A DNA stretch of 64,000 nucleotides from Amborella trichopoda (GCF_000471905.2 NW_006498549.1:2251448-2315447), one strand, 5' to 3'; positions 22,345 through 33,195 are shown, numbered from the stretch's first letter. The notes: a model not told the origin generated them from the letters alone. Numbers and translations are program-made.

Positions 22345-24042
22345 TATTCGTTCTTTGCACCATCAAAGTATAGCTCCCAAAAAATTGTGAAGAGGTTCTC
22401 ATCAGGGAGATCCGTGTTAATAAAAATATTGTCACGCAGTGCATGTTCAACTATGTGGTCAGCAATGGCTTGTCCTTTGACTGATTTTTGAGTGACATAC
22501 TCGATCTCGAACTCGTTCAATAGCATTCTCCACTTCACCAAACGTTCGTTGAGGATTGGCCTCTTCAATAGGTACTTGAGAGGGTCAATTTTTGATATGA
22601 GCTTGACTGAATGAGATAAGACATAATATCTCAGTTTCTGCATGGCCCACACAAGTTTTAAGCAGTGCTTCTCCACATCCGTGTATCTTGTCTCATAGTC
22701 GACCATGGTTTTGCTGATATAGTATATTTTTTTTTCTTTTCCAAGGTTGTTATATTGTCCTAACATTGCCCCCATGGTCTTGTCTTTCATTGACATGTAT
22801 AGGAACAGGGGTTTATCTAGACTAGGAGGACTAAGGATGAAAGGTTTGGGGATGTACTCCTTGATTTGATCAAACGCTTCTTGGAATTCATTGTCCCATA
22901 TGAATGGGGTGTCCATGTAAAGGAGTCTATTGAATGGTGCGCACTTATCCGCCATTTGTGAAATGAAATGCCTTATGACTTGTATGCGACCTTGAAGCCC
23001 AAACATTTCTCTGATGTTTCGGGGACGAGGCATTTCAGTGATGGCTTGTATTTTGGACGGGTCCACCTCAATGCCTCTTTAGCTTACTATAAAGCCTAGT
23101 AATTTGCTAGATTCACATTTTTGTGGATTGAGTTTAAGTTGATGTTTCTGGAGTCTTTCGAAAATGGTTCTTAGGTTGGTGAGATGATCAGATCTGGTCT
23201 TTGACTTGACCAGAATGTCGTAGACATAGTCTTCCATAATGGTATGCATTAGATCGTGGAAGATGCTAGTCATTGCTCATGGATAAGTTGCTTCTGCATT
23301 TTTTAGACCGAAGGGCATGACTTTGTTACAATAGGTTTCCCATTGCATTATAAATGATGTCTTGGTTTGGTCTTCTTCTGCCATGAGGACTTGGTTGTAA
23401 CACAAGAAGCCATCCATGAACGACAACATCTCGTGACCCGTAGTGTTGTCGACCAAGGCATCTATCTTTGGTAACAGAAAATTGTCTTTGGGACATGCCA
23501 GATTGAGGTCTCTGTAATCGACACACACTCAGATCCTCCCCGTCTTTCTTAGGTATGACCACTATGTTGGCTAAAAATTCTGAATATTCGACAGGAGTAA
23601 TGAACCTCGCCTTGAGTAGTTTGTCGATTTCTTCTTTGATTTTGTGCTCGAGATGGGTCTTTTGACGTCTGAGTTTCTGCCTTACAGGCTTCGTCCCATC
23701 GTTGAATAATAGGTGATGTTGCACCAATGTGGGATCTAGCCCTGGCATATCATCGTATGACCAGGCGAAGATGTTGCGATATTCCTTGAAAAAGGAAATC
23801 ACATTTTCTTGCTCCTCAGAAGACAAGGAGGTTCCAATCTTGGTTAACCTTGGGTCCTTCTCAGTTCCTAGGTTTACATCAATCGTCTCTTCAATGATAG
23901 CCGTTGGGTCACCATCAAACTTCTTCTTGAATTGCTCAACATGGGAAGTAAGTTCCTCTGGTTGAGAGATTTCTTCAGACTCTTGACTCTCTTGATCTTC
24001 ATCTTGGTCGTCCAATTCATCGTCTTGGGTATTCTGCACCAT
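22345..24042 (-). pseudogene. Reverse transcriptase and RNase H of the Tat element, broken
   Basis: Minus-strand order: an acidic N-terminal part (DDELDDQDED), NIFAWSYDDMPGLDP (about 23750), IPKKDGED, then a frameshift, VDYRDLNLACPKDNFLLP (about 23500), FMDGFLCYNQ, VMPFGLKNAEATYP (about 23290), YVYDILVKSK (about 23220), LNPQKC, LGFIVS, a stop, then the connection and RNase H (IYYISKTM...YTDVEKHCLKLVWAMQKLRYY and EYVTQKSVKGQAIADH, about 22480). The RT active-site YVDD box reads YVYD, so one catalytic Asp is lost. At least two frameshifts and one stop add to this. Confidence 0.9.
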
Positions 24043-24138
24043 TATTGGGCTGTCTTGAGTGAGAGCTGTCTTTGAAACTTCTTTTTCATTATTATCAGCT
24101 TAATCATGTTTTGAATTTTCCATGGTTTTTGAAATGTC

Positions 24139-24570
24139 TCAAGAAGTGTCCCTTATGGGACTCGTGAGAGAAATGTTAGGGACCGGATGCGTAGAGAGAT
24201 TAGATGGCCACCCTACGCCTATCCTTTTTTTGGCACCGAGACTTGGAGGTGTCGATTCTCTAGATAGAGGAGTGATCGACCAATTCCGTTCCTGAGTTTG
24301 AGTAAGCGGATGAGTACGCTTGGTTGTGTTAGAGCCAATTATGCATACCTTCAAATCCAGGTCAGCGAAGAGGTATTCAATTCCCAGTTCTTGTGTGTGC
24401 TGAGATGTGGAAGAAGAGTTATCCCCTATTGGGGAATCAAGGATCACCTTTGGTCGTTTTGAAGGACGGGCATCAAGAGGATTGAGGCTTTGAATGCCTC
24501 CCGATACAAAGCCTGGAAAGGTTGAAGGATTCATCCGGCTTTGAAATAAGTGAGAGAACACCCGGGTCAT
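24139..24570 (-). pseudogene. Protease-RT linker of the Tat polyprotein
   Basis: This is an open minus-strand frame of 143 codons (MTRVFSHLFQ...). It lies between protease/G-patch and RT and has no domain I recognise. It is rich in Ser, Pro and Thr, as expected for a flexible polyprotein linker. A stop and a frame change separate it from the parts on each side. Confidence 0.5.
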
Positions 24571-24596
24571 CTTCGATCCCTGTTTTTAGGTTTGTC

Positions 24597-25598
24597 TTAG
24601 GGTGATTCAGAAATCGCTTCCTTTACAGCTTGCCCTTGACTCCCCAAGCCTTGGCCTGGTTGGAAGCCTTGGGAGAGGAGCTTGTGCCAAGCTTCGAGGG
24701 GCCCAAAACCGTATCGATGTTGACATTGGATAATGTCCTCCATCGATGCAAATGTTTGCAAAATTTGAGGAACAGAGTCACCGGCCTCTATGCCTAAGGT
24801 GGCATAATCAGCTTGCTCGAAGGAAGCGCATGCGATTTCTCCAAGCTCGACCCCTACGGATAGCTTCCCGTTATGTATGCTAGGATTGAGAAAAGCAGGG
24901 AATTCAGCGCATACCTTCGCGACGTCATTTTTCGCTTGAAATTCGTACAGCCACGGTCTTCCTAGAAGCATGTTGAATGAAGGTTTTATGTCTAAGACAT
25001 AGAGCTTTATCACTTGGATGACCGGGCCGATCTTAAGTGTGAGAGGCAGTATGCCTTCATCTTGTCTCCTGGTCTTATTGTACGCAAAGATAGTTAGTTG
25101 ACACGGCTCGAAGTCATCCAGGCTTTTGTCTATTTGCTTTACCATTTTCGTAGCGCATATGTTTAAGGATGCCCCATTATCAACAAGCACTCTCCGTATT
25201 TCATATCCTTGCAAGAAAACAATGATGTGCAGAGGTTGGACATGAAAGCGATTGAAGCTAGCTGGGATGTCATCGTCCGTGAACACGATTGGCGTTGGTG
25301 CTATCAGTTGGTTGATCATTCCACACAATTCCTTCGGCTGTGTGTTGCTCAGGATGTGTGTCATAGTGAGAACCCTTTCGATCTGGGCTCTATATGCTGG
25401 TGAGTTGGCGAGAAGCTCCAAGATGGAGATTTGAGCCTGGATCTTCTCGAGATGAGCTGGTAGATCGTAGGTTGTTGCAGATCCTTTAGTTTCTTTATTC
25501 GGCTCGTGATCTGTGGCTCTTGTTGGTTGTTTGGCTTTTGAGGTGTTTCCCATTCTTTTATCGAGAGTGTCGGACATCAGCTGAATGAGTTTGAACAC
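24597..25598 (-). CDS. Aspartic protease with C-terminal G-patch (Tat pol segment)
   Basis: This is an open frame of 333 residues. Residues about 100-230 form a retropepsin: RRVLVDNGASLNICA holds the active-site Asp in the D-N-G form used by many plant Tat elements, and FNMLLGRPWLYE is the matching flap and C-terminal signature. Residues about 300-325 (LLSQGFQPGQGLGSQGQ) form a G-patch-like motif, the glycine-rich RNA-binding module known from some retroviral proteases and spliceosome factors. The protease would cut the gag-pol polyprotein. This is the longest intact piece of the element, but its neighbours are broken. The start codon shown is only the first Met after a stop; the real product is part of a polyprotein. 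Confidence 0.8.
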   Translation of the reverse strand: MFKLIQLMSDTLDKRMGNTSKAKQPTRATDHEPNKETKGSATTYDLPAHLEKIQAQISILELLANSPAYRAQIERVLTMTHILSNTQPKELCGMINQLIAPTPIVFTDDDIPASFNRFHVQPLHIIVFLQGYEIRRVLVDNGASLNICATKMVKQIDKSLDDFEPCQLTIFAYNKTRRQDEGILPLTLKIGPVIQVIKLYVLDIKPSFNMLLGRPWLYEFQAKNDVAKVCAEFPAFLNPSIHNGKLSVGVELGEIACASFEQADYATLGIEAGDSVPQILQTFASMEDIIQCQHRYGFGPLEAWHKLLSQGFQPGQGLGSQGQAVKEAISESP

Positions 25599-25599
25599 T

Positions 25600-27936
25600 C
25601 GGCCACTTTAGGTCAAGGAATCAACCTTGCCAGCTTGAAGCTCGATAGTGTCGGCCCTAGCAAGCGTAATGGGAGACATTGGGGTGTTAGCCCCTTGTTT
25701 GGAAGATGATGCCTTTTCATTGGTCTTGACCATATCGATTTCTAACGTATCATCTTCACCATATTTATCCCATTTAGGAAAGTTGTCGAGATTTGGAGAT
25801 GAAGGGCTTCATCTCAAAAGGCTCAAAAGATCTTCTTCGAGCTTTTGAAAGTGATGATCACAAGCAAATATCAATTAGCTGGGATCATCTTCTTTGTCTC
25901 CACTCTCAATCATGTGAATGACAACATTATCTTTTGCGATGGCTTGAGCTCCTATTTTTTTGATTGTTGTGACCATATTCTTGGGGGGAGGGTTTGGGAA
26001 GATACCCATCTTTTGATTATGCTCTTGGACGGGTTGATTTCTAGGTGCGACAGTGATGTCCCCCCTATTGATTACCCTTGAATCACCCGTTTCAAGTACA
26101 TGCAGTTTTGTGTGTCATGAGCATGGTTTTGATGCCATTTGCACCACTTGCTCTTATCCATGACTTGAAATGGTGGTTTAGTTGGCGACTGGAGATGAAC
26201 CATGTTTCTAGCTAGGAGAAATTCCAACACCTTTTCCAGTGGGTCTTTGAGAGGAGTGAAATTATCCTCTCGCCTTTAGTTATTATTTCAAGTGTTGGCT
26301 TTAGGCTGACCCCTTCGGTTTTGGTTCTGATTGTTGTGCTGAGTGGCTGAACCTTGAGCTGGTCCGTTAACGACAATCTCATTAACCTGACCGGAAGCTT
26401 TCCCCTTGTTATTGTTTTTTATCTTATTTTGGGGAGTCATTATTGGTTTATTGTCAGGCCTGACATTGAGGGGTGTCCCTCTTGCCCTTTCATGTCACGC
26501 CACCCACTCGATCATGGAGTCGAAGGAGTGGGAGATAAGACCTTGGCTAAAAAAGGTCCTGTATTCGGGAGTGGCATTATCCAAGGCCATAGAAATTTTG
26601 GCTGGGTCTGTCAATGGGCATTCTACAACTCCAATTGCTTCCTCGTGGAATCGATGGATGAAATCCATGAAGGATTCTCTTGGATTTTTCTTCGTTGCAC
26701 TGAGCTCGCCCAAGGAGAGAGATCTTGGTGTCGACCCACTGTAGTGAGAGATGAAGAGATTGAACATTTGGTCTGGAGTGATGTGCGGTTGAGTATTCGA
26801 TGCCAGTTTAGAGCCTCGCTAGACAATGTTTGTGAAAATATGGCCTTCAGTTGATTTGGCCTTTCTCACAAAGCTCTCACGGAGAGGAGATACGCGTTGA
26901 TGTGAGCATCTGAATAGCTCTTACCATTAAAATTATTCCTAAATTCTGGGACAACAAATCCTAGGGGAAGGTCTTCCATGCCTCCAAGGGTCTATTGAAC
27001 ATAGGACTTTGGGGGTAGAATATCATGCATGCCCATTCTTTTGAGAATATCCTGCATCACTTTTAAAGTGCCTTCTTGTTGAGTATTTTTTGTGACAATA
27101 GGCCCACCGATCGATGGATTCCCAAGTGTAGATTGGTAAGTTGAGATTTGGGGTAGATGTGGGCCTGTATGAGCCTAAGGTTGATGGGCCACAGTCACCG
27201 GGTCAGTTTGATAAATTTGTTCCTGAGGGACGTACTGACCCATAGGTGTCGCTGTCGGTTGCGAAAATAGCATGATTTGTTGGGCCGGGTGAACTATGAG
27301 GGGCGATTGAAGAATCAGCTGACTCGGTTGTGCTAGGGGTTGACCTATACCATCAAGTTGGTTGGGCATCGACCCATGAGCTGGGGAATGGACCGTGTAA
27401 CGTAGGTCAATTAGACTTTTAAGGGCAGCTTGGATGCCCATCTCACCTAAGGGTTGGTCTGGATTGATGCCTCTTCTCCGTACACTATTAAGAACGTCAT
27501 GAGCAGTACTACGGTTGCTCGAGGTTGGGTTGGATCCCCTAGACCTAGGTGGGTCTTGGTTTTGAGATCACTGCACTTCGGGATTATCTTGGTTCGAGTT
27601 GTGGGAATTGGCATGAGATGCTGCATGAATTTCTTCCCTCACTCGACTTCGACTTTGGCTACCTAAAATCCCATGTAGGACGACGTCTGGTCGGACACAC
27701 TAACTATTCATAGTTTTTTTGGGTGAATTAGCTTTTCGGATCACACCGATTTTGGGACTGGGAGTGGACCCTTGGAACTCTGCCTCCAACTGAAGACTTG
27801 TGCGTTGGATAATAGATCGGCCAGAGATCTGTTGATAGCTCCAAGGGATTGCAGCGTGTTCGTCCTTAGGTTTGGGAAGGTTTGGTTTAGAGTCAGCTGC
27901 GGAGCAATCATCATGGTCCTCTTGAGTAACCAACAT
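25600..27936 (-). pseudogene. Gag region of the Tat element, broken
   Basis: Minus-strand order: a leader with Gln/Pro-rich patches (27441-27175: PAQQIMLFSQPTATPMGQ), the gag core in two frames (26826-26495: NLFISHYSGSTPRSLSLGEL...ESFMDFIHRFHEE, matching the retrotransposon gag fold), and a zinc finger WCKWHQNHAHDTQNCMYLK (about 26160-26090) of CxxH...HxxxxC form, typical of Tat gag. A Lys/Asp-rich tail runs to 25600. The protein would form the virus-like particle and bind genomic RNA. At least four stops or frameshifts break it. Confidence 0.78.
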
Positions 27937-28189
27937 GGTGACTCTCTTTGGCTGGGTTCTAGAATCTAGACTTAGGTAAGGGTTAAAATCGACAGCTTAG
28001 GGCTGACCTAACCTGACTCTAGGAGCAAAACTTTAACTGAGACCTAGGGTAAGACTAGACTAGAACCTAGACTTGCTAAACTCAATGGGTTTTGGTTCAG
28101 ACCCTGAATTAGGGTAAGCCTGGTCTAGCTCTAGAGGCAACTCTAAGCTTAGACCTATGCTAGAACCTAGACTAAGATCTATACCAGAT

Positions 28190-28790
28190 GGGTGTGAGTC
28201 TCAGCTCATACCAAGAGTAAGTCTAGGTTCGGATCTAGGTGTGAGCCTGATTCGGACCTGGACTGAGCTGGGTGCAAGCCTAGGCTTGGACTTAGATGGT
28301 TGTGGTAATCAAACTGAGTATGGACCCAAATTGGATCAAGGATGAACTAGGAACAAGCCTTCTGCTCTGACCAAGAGGGGGCATAGGTTCGGACCTGAGT
28401 GTTAACGTGGTTCGGACTTGGGTTAAGTTGGGTATAAGACTGAACTCGGACCCAAAGAATTTTAATGATTAGACCAGGCATGGACCTTGATTGGAAAATG
28501 AGTCAGGAACAAGTTTTCGGCTCAGACCAAGAGGGGGCCTAGGTTTGGACCTAGGTTTGAACCTGTAGGCTGGGTACAAGCCTGGACTTGGACCCAGAGA
28601 GTTTTATTGATCAGACCAGGAATGGACTTGGACTGGATCAAAGATGAGCTAGGAACGAGCCTTCGGCTCGGACCAATAGGAGGCCTAGGTTAAGACCAAG
28701 GCGAAACCTGGTTCGGACCTGAGCTAGGCTGGATATAAGCTTGAACTTGGACCCAAAAGTTCAAGCTCGGACCAAAAGCGGGTCTGGACG
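28190..28790 (-). repeat. ~150-bp tandem array in the leader
   Basis: The GACCAAGAGGGGG-like block recurs at 28369, 28525 and 28671 (periods 156 and 146 bp). It is always flanked by CTAGGTTCGGACCT and GGATCAAGGATGAGCTAGGAAC-like blocks. Shorter CTAGACCTAGG-type units extend left to about 27990. Confidence 0.85.
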
Positions 28791-29103
28791 ATCATAAATA
28801 AGCAAGAAAGCACACGAAAAAGTTTGACCTAGTCTGATTATGGGTAGGCATGGCTTGAGAGTGGGTTCCTAACTATTCAAATGCGGCTAGGCTAATATAG
28901 GTCCCCACATTGGTCCTGACCTCCTATTATAGGATATTCACCAGGTCTTACTATACATGGAGTTGCTTTGAGGTAAAGGATTACGGAGGGGCACTCACAG
29001 TTAAAGATAGACAAATTCCAACCACCTCAGCTCTCAATGCTAGGTTCCCCTCACACCGTCAATAGGGATTTTGGGGGTTTTCAAAACCCTCGATGTATAT
29101 TTT

Positions 29104-29106
<3 letters not shown>

Positions 29107-29140
<34 letters not shown>
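29107..29140. repeat. (ATT)n microsatellite
   Basis: About eleven ATT units follow a poly(T) run. Confidence 0.97.
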
Positions 29141-29374
29141 GATGAAACATAGTTAAACTAAGCATGGTGAAAGCAGCTAAAACATGGTTTCAATCCAAAT
29201 TAACAAACTAAAATCAAAAAAGAAAACGTCAGGAGCAAGACAGACTTATCTGAAGCAAAATATTTTTTTTTGATATTTTTTAAAATTTATTTTGAGCCAA
29301 ACTTTGGTGGAAAAGAAGCCAAAACGCTCTGGAATATGCCTGTGGGGTCCCATGAAATTTCTGGGACCTCTGTG

Positions 29375-29505
29375 ATAGGGCGGCACGTATAGTGTTGCCC
29401 AAAAACAAAATAGATTTGAAAAGTTCTAGTGGATTCGAAAAATTTTTAATCTTGGACAACACGGGGAGTGTCGCCCTGGATCTGGGTAACACGGGTGGTG
29501 TCGCC
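29375..29505 (-). repeat. GTGTCGCC hairpins near the PBS
   Basis: GGGCGGCACGTATAGTGTTGCCC and two later units (GACAACACGGGGAGTGTCGCCC; GGTAACACGGGTGGTGTCGCC) lie just downstream of the PBS in the minus-strand transcript. They are the same hairpin family as in the LTR (17920-18080). Confidence 0.75.
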
Positions 29506-29640
29506 AAGAAAAATTAGGATTTCGCAGCACTGAAACCCTAGATCTTGGTTACTGCTGACTTTTGGGACCTCTTTGTGACTGAAAATAGTGATAACCGATG
29601 AATAAAAATTGCATTTTGGTGCTTGGATCAAGCTCGAAAT

Positions 29641-29660
29641 GCCTCACAGTAGGCGCCAAA
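29641..29660 (-). promoter_or_regulatory. Primer binding site
   Basis: The minus strand reads TTTGGCGCCTACTGTGAGGC one base after the LTR end. TGGCGCC is a frequent start of PBS in plant Ty3/gypsy elements. I do not assign the tRNA. Confidence 0.8.
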
Positions 29661-29661
29661 C

Positions 29662-30330
29662 TGTTTATGATGAAATCAGACATATCTTTCGAAGAAGATC
29701 TCTTAGATCTGACAACTTAAACTAAATGAAAATGCAACAAATAAAATGTTAAAGAAAGTGGGACAAATCAAATTCAGATCTGAGGCCAGATCTACCCAGA
29801 AACGAGCATATCTGTTCTTAGATCTGTGGCAGGGCTAACATGATTCAAAGCATCCAAAACATGATTTTAAAGACAATAAGTAGATCAAAATGAAATTAAA
29901 ATAGTAAAGAAGAATAAAAAAATAGAAGAAAGGAAGATGATACTAAATCGGGCCGGATAGCCAGAGACTCCCGAACCTTCTGGGGCTCACCCATATCAGA
30001 ACCGGACCCCTTTTCTCTCTTTGAGTCGGATGTTTATCCACAAATCTTGATTGAGTAGGGTGGTTGTGCCCTGGAAAATGGCTTAGAATAAGGGTTCTCA
30101 AGCTAAGGTTAGATAGAGTTTTCTCTCAAAGTTTTTCTCTCAGATCTCTATCTCCTGCAGCACTCTAGGGTTTTTATCTCTATCCCAGGTTTCAATCTCT
30201 CTCCTAAGGTTTTTATCTCTAAAGTCTCCCCAGTTTGTCTCTCCATCCCCCTCTAAATAGTCTCCAAAAGATGCTAAAAAGGGGGCCAAAATTGTTGGGA
30301 AGGATATCCTCCCGTAACAAACAAATCCCC
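29662..30330 (-). mobile_element. 5' LTR of the minus-strand Tat element, truncated
   Basis: The sequence aligns with 17213-17885 at high identity, including GGGGGCCAAAATTGTTGGGAAGGATATCC. The 5' half of the LTR (about 500 bp, including the TATA box) is missing, and foreign LTR sequence starts at 30331. Without this promoter the element could not be transcribed normally. Confidence 0.87.
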
Positions 30331-31199
30331 AATGAAAAATTGACAATCTTGAGCTTTTCGCTGGATTTTAGAATTTTGACTGCCTGAATCTGTAGTGACT
30401 TCAACTAAATCTTGTGTGAAATCTGACCATTCATCACGTGCGGAGTTTGGACTAGTGATAGCCACGGACCTTATGCATGCGATGCAACTGGTCTTGCATC
30501 GATTGGGTTCACGGGCGCTGTTATATGGCCACTTGAGTGAGTGGAGGGCCTGCTGATTTTCTGCAACTTGCGGCTTCAAATTGTGAACTTCTTTCTAGAT
30601 TTTCTCCCTGCTCCAACCTCGTCACAGGACAAGCCATATATCAAAATGCTCGTTTCGACCAGATGAACAAGCTCCAATAAATTTGAGCACGCTCCAATAA
30701 ATTTGAGCATGATCTGATCTTGGACGAGGGATATATGGATGTCTCAAGTTCACTGTTCGTGACTGTGCTTTAATGAAGTTTAGTTGCAGGGTAGCCACAC
30801 GGGAATAGTATGTGACTCCTCCTATTTTAATGTTTTACCTATAAATTCTTCATGAAGTGTCTGTTTCAATCGTGTCAGATCCAGTGGCAGTGGTCCCATA
30901 GCCATTTGATGTTCCGAAAGTAGGGTTTCAATTATAGAAGTCCGTTTCAGGGTGCTAGAGGCTAATTATGTCGAAACTGTTTTTCAGTCTGCACTACCCT
31001 AGACATGTCGAAATGCAACGAAACTTAGCTGGAGACTTTCAGGAGTCTTTATGAAGATCGTGACCAATTCTGGGGCCATTATGAGACTGTCGAGATTTCC
31101 ACTATTTGTCAAGCTTTATTGACCAACTTCTCTCTTTTATTCCGCATCGAGGACCCATGGTGCTGAAAAATGTCTTCAAACAAAGTCATTGTTGTTAAA
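30331..31199 (-). mobile_element. 5' part of a Tat-type LTR (family Y), minus strand
   Basis: Its reverse complement starts TGTTTGAAGACATTTTTCAGC at 31199 and runs to 30331. It matches the minus-strand segment 46880-47886, the plus-strand LTR start at 63507 and the upstream half of the LTR at 48030. The downstream half (TATA box and leader) is lost where it meets the truncated Tat LTR. Confidence 0.78.
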
Positions 31200-31383
31200 C
31201 TACTTCAAATGGCTGATATTTTCAGTGCTATCATAAACCTCATGAACAAGGAAGAGTCTTTATCATCGTTCGTCCCCTCTACTCCTTTATCCGAATTCAT
31301 CCTAGAATCTCGGAGATGAACCATATTATTCTTCGGCTAATCCAGGTGATGTGACCTCCATTACTTTCATTTTCCCAATCACT

Positions 31384-31810
31384 CCATCCTTTGATGAGAG
31401 CTCGCACTCTCATTCGAGGAAAACTACCCTCTAATGATGGATAGGATGAGTCACACTCTCTCTACTGAAAATATCACCAAGTAGCTTCTCCACGCCTCGA
31501 AGGTGTCATGGCCCCCTATGAGATCGATCGCATGTTCTATCCTTGCCTCGAAAGCCCCATATGTTCACTTGAAGACAACGATGTGGCCTCATTGTCTTAT
31601 GATATTTACACACGCTCCTTTGATGGTGAAGAGCTCGATACTGATGATGCAGCCTTTCTCACCCTCATCCGCCCAATTACCCCATCCTCTGATGAGAGCT
31701 CATCACTGCCATTTGAGGAAAACTACCCCTTGATGGTGGATGGGATGAGCCACATTCCCTCTACTGACAACCTCATTAAAGTGGCTTCGCCATGCCTCGA
31801 AGATGCCATG
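31384..31810 (+). repeat. 298-bp tandem duplication in a gag leader
   Basis: The block beginning CCATCCTNTGATGAGAGCTC at 31384 returns at 31682. The following text (GAGGAAAACTACCC, ATGAGNCACA, CTACTGA, CATGCCTCGAAG) returns in the same order. The first copy has lost its frame; the second is open. Confidence 0.8.
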
Positions 31811-32272
31811 ATTTCTATCGAACAAGAGGTATGTGGTGAGCAAACTATGTTGGAGAGTATCACCCGCAATGAAGGAGACATTTTCAAGGAAATCAGCCCC
31901 GAATCCTTCAATATCCCTTCGCTCCCTAATAATGAGCAACTCAACCCATCATCGAAAGAAGAATCTCGAAGCATAAATATTGCAAATGCCTTGGTGATGG
32001 AAGAAACATCAGAATCCTATGGAGACGATATGGTGCAATCAAATGTCCCTTCGAGGCAATTCCAAGCTGAGATGAGGTGGAAAGATGAAATGATGAAAAC
32101 TATGTGCCAAGAGATGGTGGTGTCCCATGAGGTAGAAAATGCTCAAGTAGCACACCAAATTCCCTCTCTCAGCTCCCACCCACCATGGGAGGCCATTGGA
32201 GAAGTACCACCAAAGGAATCGCTACCCCCAGCTACACGTCCCTCATTGTTGGTCTCTTCTCCATTGATGTAG
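31508..32272 (+). CDS. Gag N-terminal (leader) frame, unrecognised sequence
   Basis: This is an open frame of 254 codons, rich in Glu, Ser and Pro, with the acidic block SLPFEENYPLMVDGMSHIPS. I recognise no domain in it, but it continues after one stop into a gag core (VVDKELVKGMVVEALERSN...), so it is very probably the N-terminus of a gag polyprotein. The start codon is only the first Met after a stop. It lies head-to-head with the minus-strand LTR piece ending at 31199, so its own LTR and PBS are missing. Confidence 0.5.
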   Translation: MAPYEIDRMFYPCLESPICSLEDNDVASLSYDIYTRSFDGEELDTDDAAFLTLIRPITPSSDESSSLPFEENYPLMVDGMSHIPSTDNLIKVASPCLEDAMISIEQEVCGEQTMLESITRNEGDIFKEISPESFNIPSLPNNEQLNPSSKEESRSINIANALVMEETSESYGDDMVQSNVPSRQFQAEMRWKDEMMKTMCQEMVVSHEVENAQVAHQIPSLSSHPPWEAIGEVPPKESLPPATRPSLLVSSPLM

Positions 32273-33190
32273 GTTGTGGATAAGGAACTAGTGAAAGGCA
32301 TGGTAGTTGAAGCACTGGAAAGAAGCAATATTCCAGCAGTAAAAGAGTTGAGTTGCTATCGAAAACCTTATCCAACTCATGATGACCAAACTTCATTCTC
32401 ATAAAACTATCAAAGGTTCGATTTTCCCAAATATGATGGCACCGGCTCGTTACAGCAACACATAGCTCACTTAGCTTTTGCTTGTGGATATATCGCAAAC
32501 AATGAGCATCTCTTGCTTCGACAATTTGCGAGGACTCTTACAAGAGCCACATTCAAGTGGTACTCACAATTACCACCAAGTTCACTTTCATCATGGGAAC
32601 AAATGGAGAGAGAGTTCATCAAGCTCTTCTATGACATAGTAAGGAACATGCAGCTTCATGAACTCCTTGATGTAAGGAAAAGGCCACATGAGCCAGATAT
32701 CAAGTACATCAGAAGGTGGCGCAACCTGGCTATAAATTTGGCCACTCCAGTGACGAGCTTCAAGATGTGGAATAATGTGTAGAAAGAATGCACTGAGAAT
32801 TGTCAATGCATGTCAGCGCAACATGTCCTTCCTCATTCGCCAAAATGATTGACAAAGCAGTGGAATGAAAGACTTGCTTAAACATCAGGGAAAAATATTA
32901 GATCCCTTCAGAGTGGTGGAAGATGATGAGCAATTTATAGTTTACATGTTGTACACTATGCATTCCTCATGGCAAAACAGGCACAAGAGTTATTACTTTG
33001 ACTAAGGCATGGTCCCCAAGTTGCTTGAAACTCTCATATCCAAGGGAATGATCGAGCTACCCGCACCAAAGAGGCTAGACGAAGTCGGAAGGATGACGAC
33101 ACTAAATATTGTTGATATCATAGAATGCTAGGTCATGTAATCGAAGATTGTCGATGGGCAATTGAATTTGGGACCTGATTCCATGCAAGA
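32273..33190 (+). pseudogene. Gag core and zinc finger of a Tat-type element, broken
   Basis: After a stop at 32270 the frame gives SCYRKPYPTHDD, then FPKYDGTGSLQQHIAHLA (about 32420) and LTRATFKWYSQLPPSS...SWEQMEREFIKLFYD, the hallmark core of retrotransposon gag (Retrotrans_gag family). Later, in another frame, KYC-stop-YHRMLGHVIEDCRWAIEFGT (about 33090-33165) is the zinc finger typical of this group. Stops at about 32402, 32780 and inside the finger, plus a frameshift, kill it. No protease or pol follows; a 35-bp minisatellite comes next. Confidence 0.82.
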
Positions 33191-33195
33191 TGAAT

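Larger units (their letters stand above)
27960..29640 (-). other. Leader (5' UTR) of the minus-strand Tat element
   Basis: This stretch of about 1.7 kb lies between PBS and gag with no long open frame. It holds the ~150-bp tandem array (28190-28790), an (ATT)n microsatellite (29107-29140) and GTGTCGCC hairpins (29375-29505). Confidence 0.65.
17213..30330 (-). mobile_element. Tat-lineage Ty3/gypsy retrotransposon, minus strand, near complete but dead
   Basis: In minus-strand order the element has: truncated 5' LTR (30330-29662), PBS (29660-29641), repeat-rich leader, gag, protease with G-patch, RT, RNase H, second (archaeal-type) RNase H, integrase, 3' UTR with repeats, PPT (18392-18379) and 3' LTR (18378-17213). 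The second RNase H between RNase H and integrase defines the plant Tat/Ogre group. The two LTRs are direct repeats of each other over about 660 bp. All domains carry stops, frameshifts or altered catalytic residues. A 254-bp assembly gap sits in the second RNase H. Confidence 0.9.
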
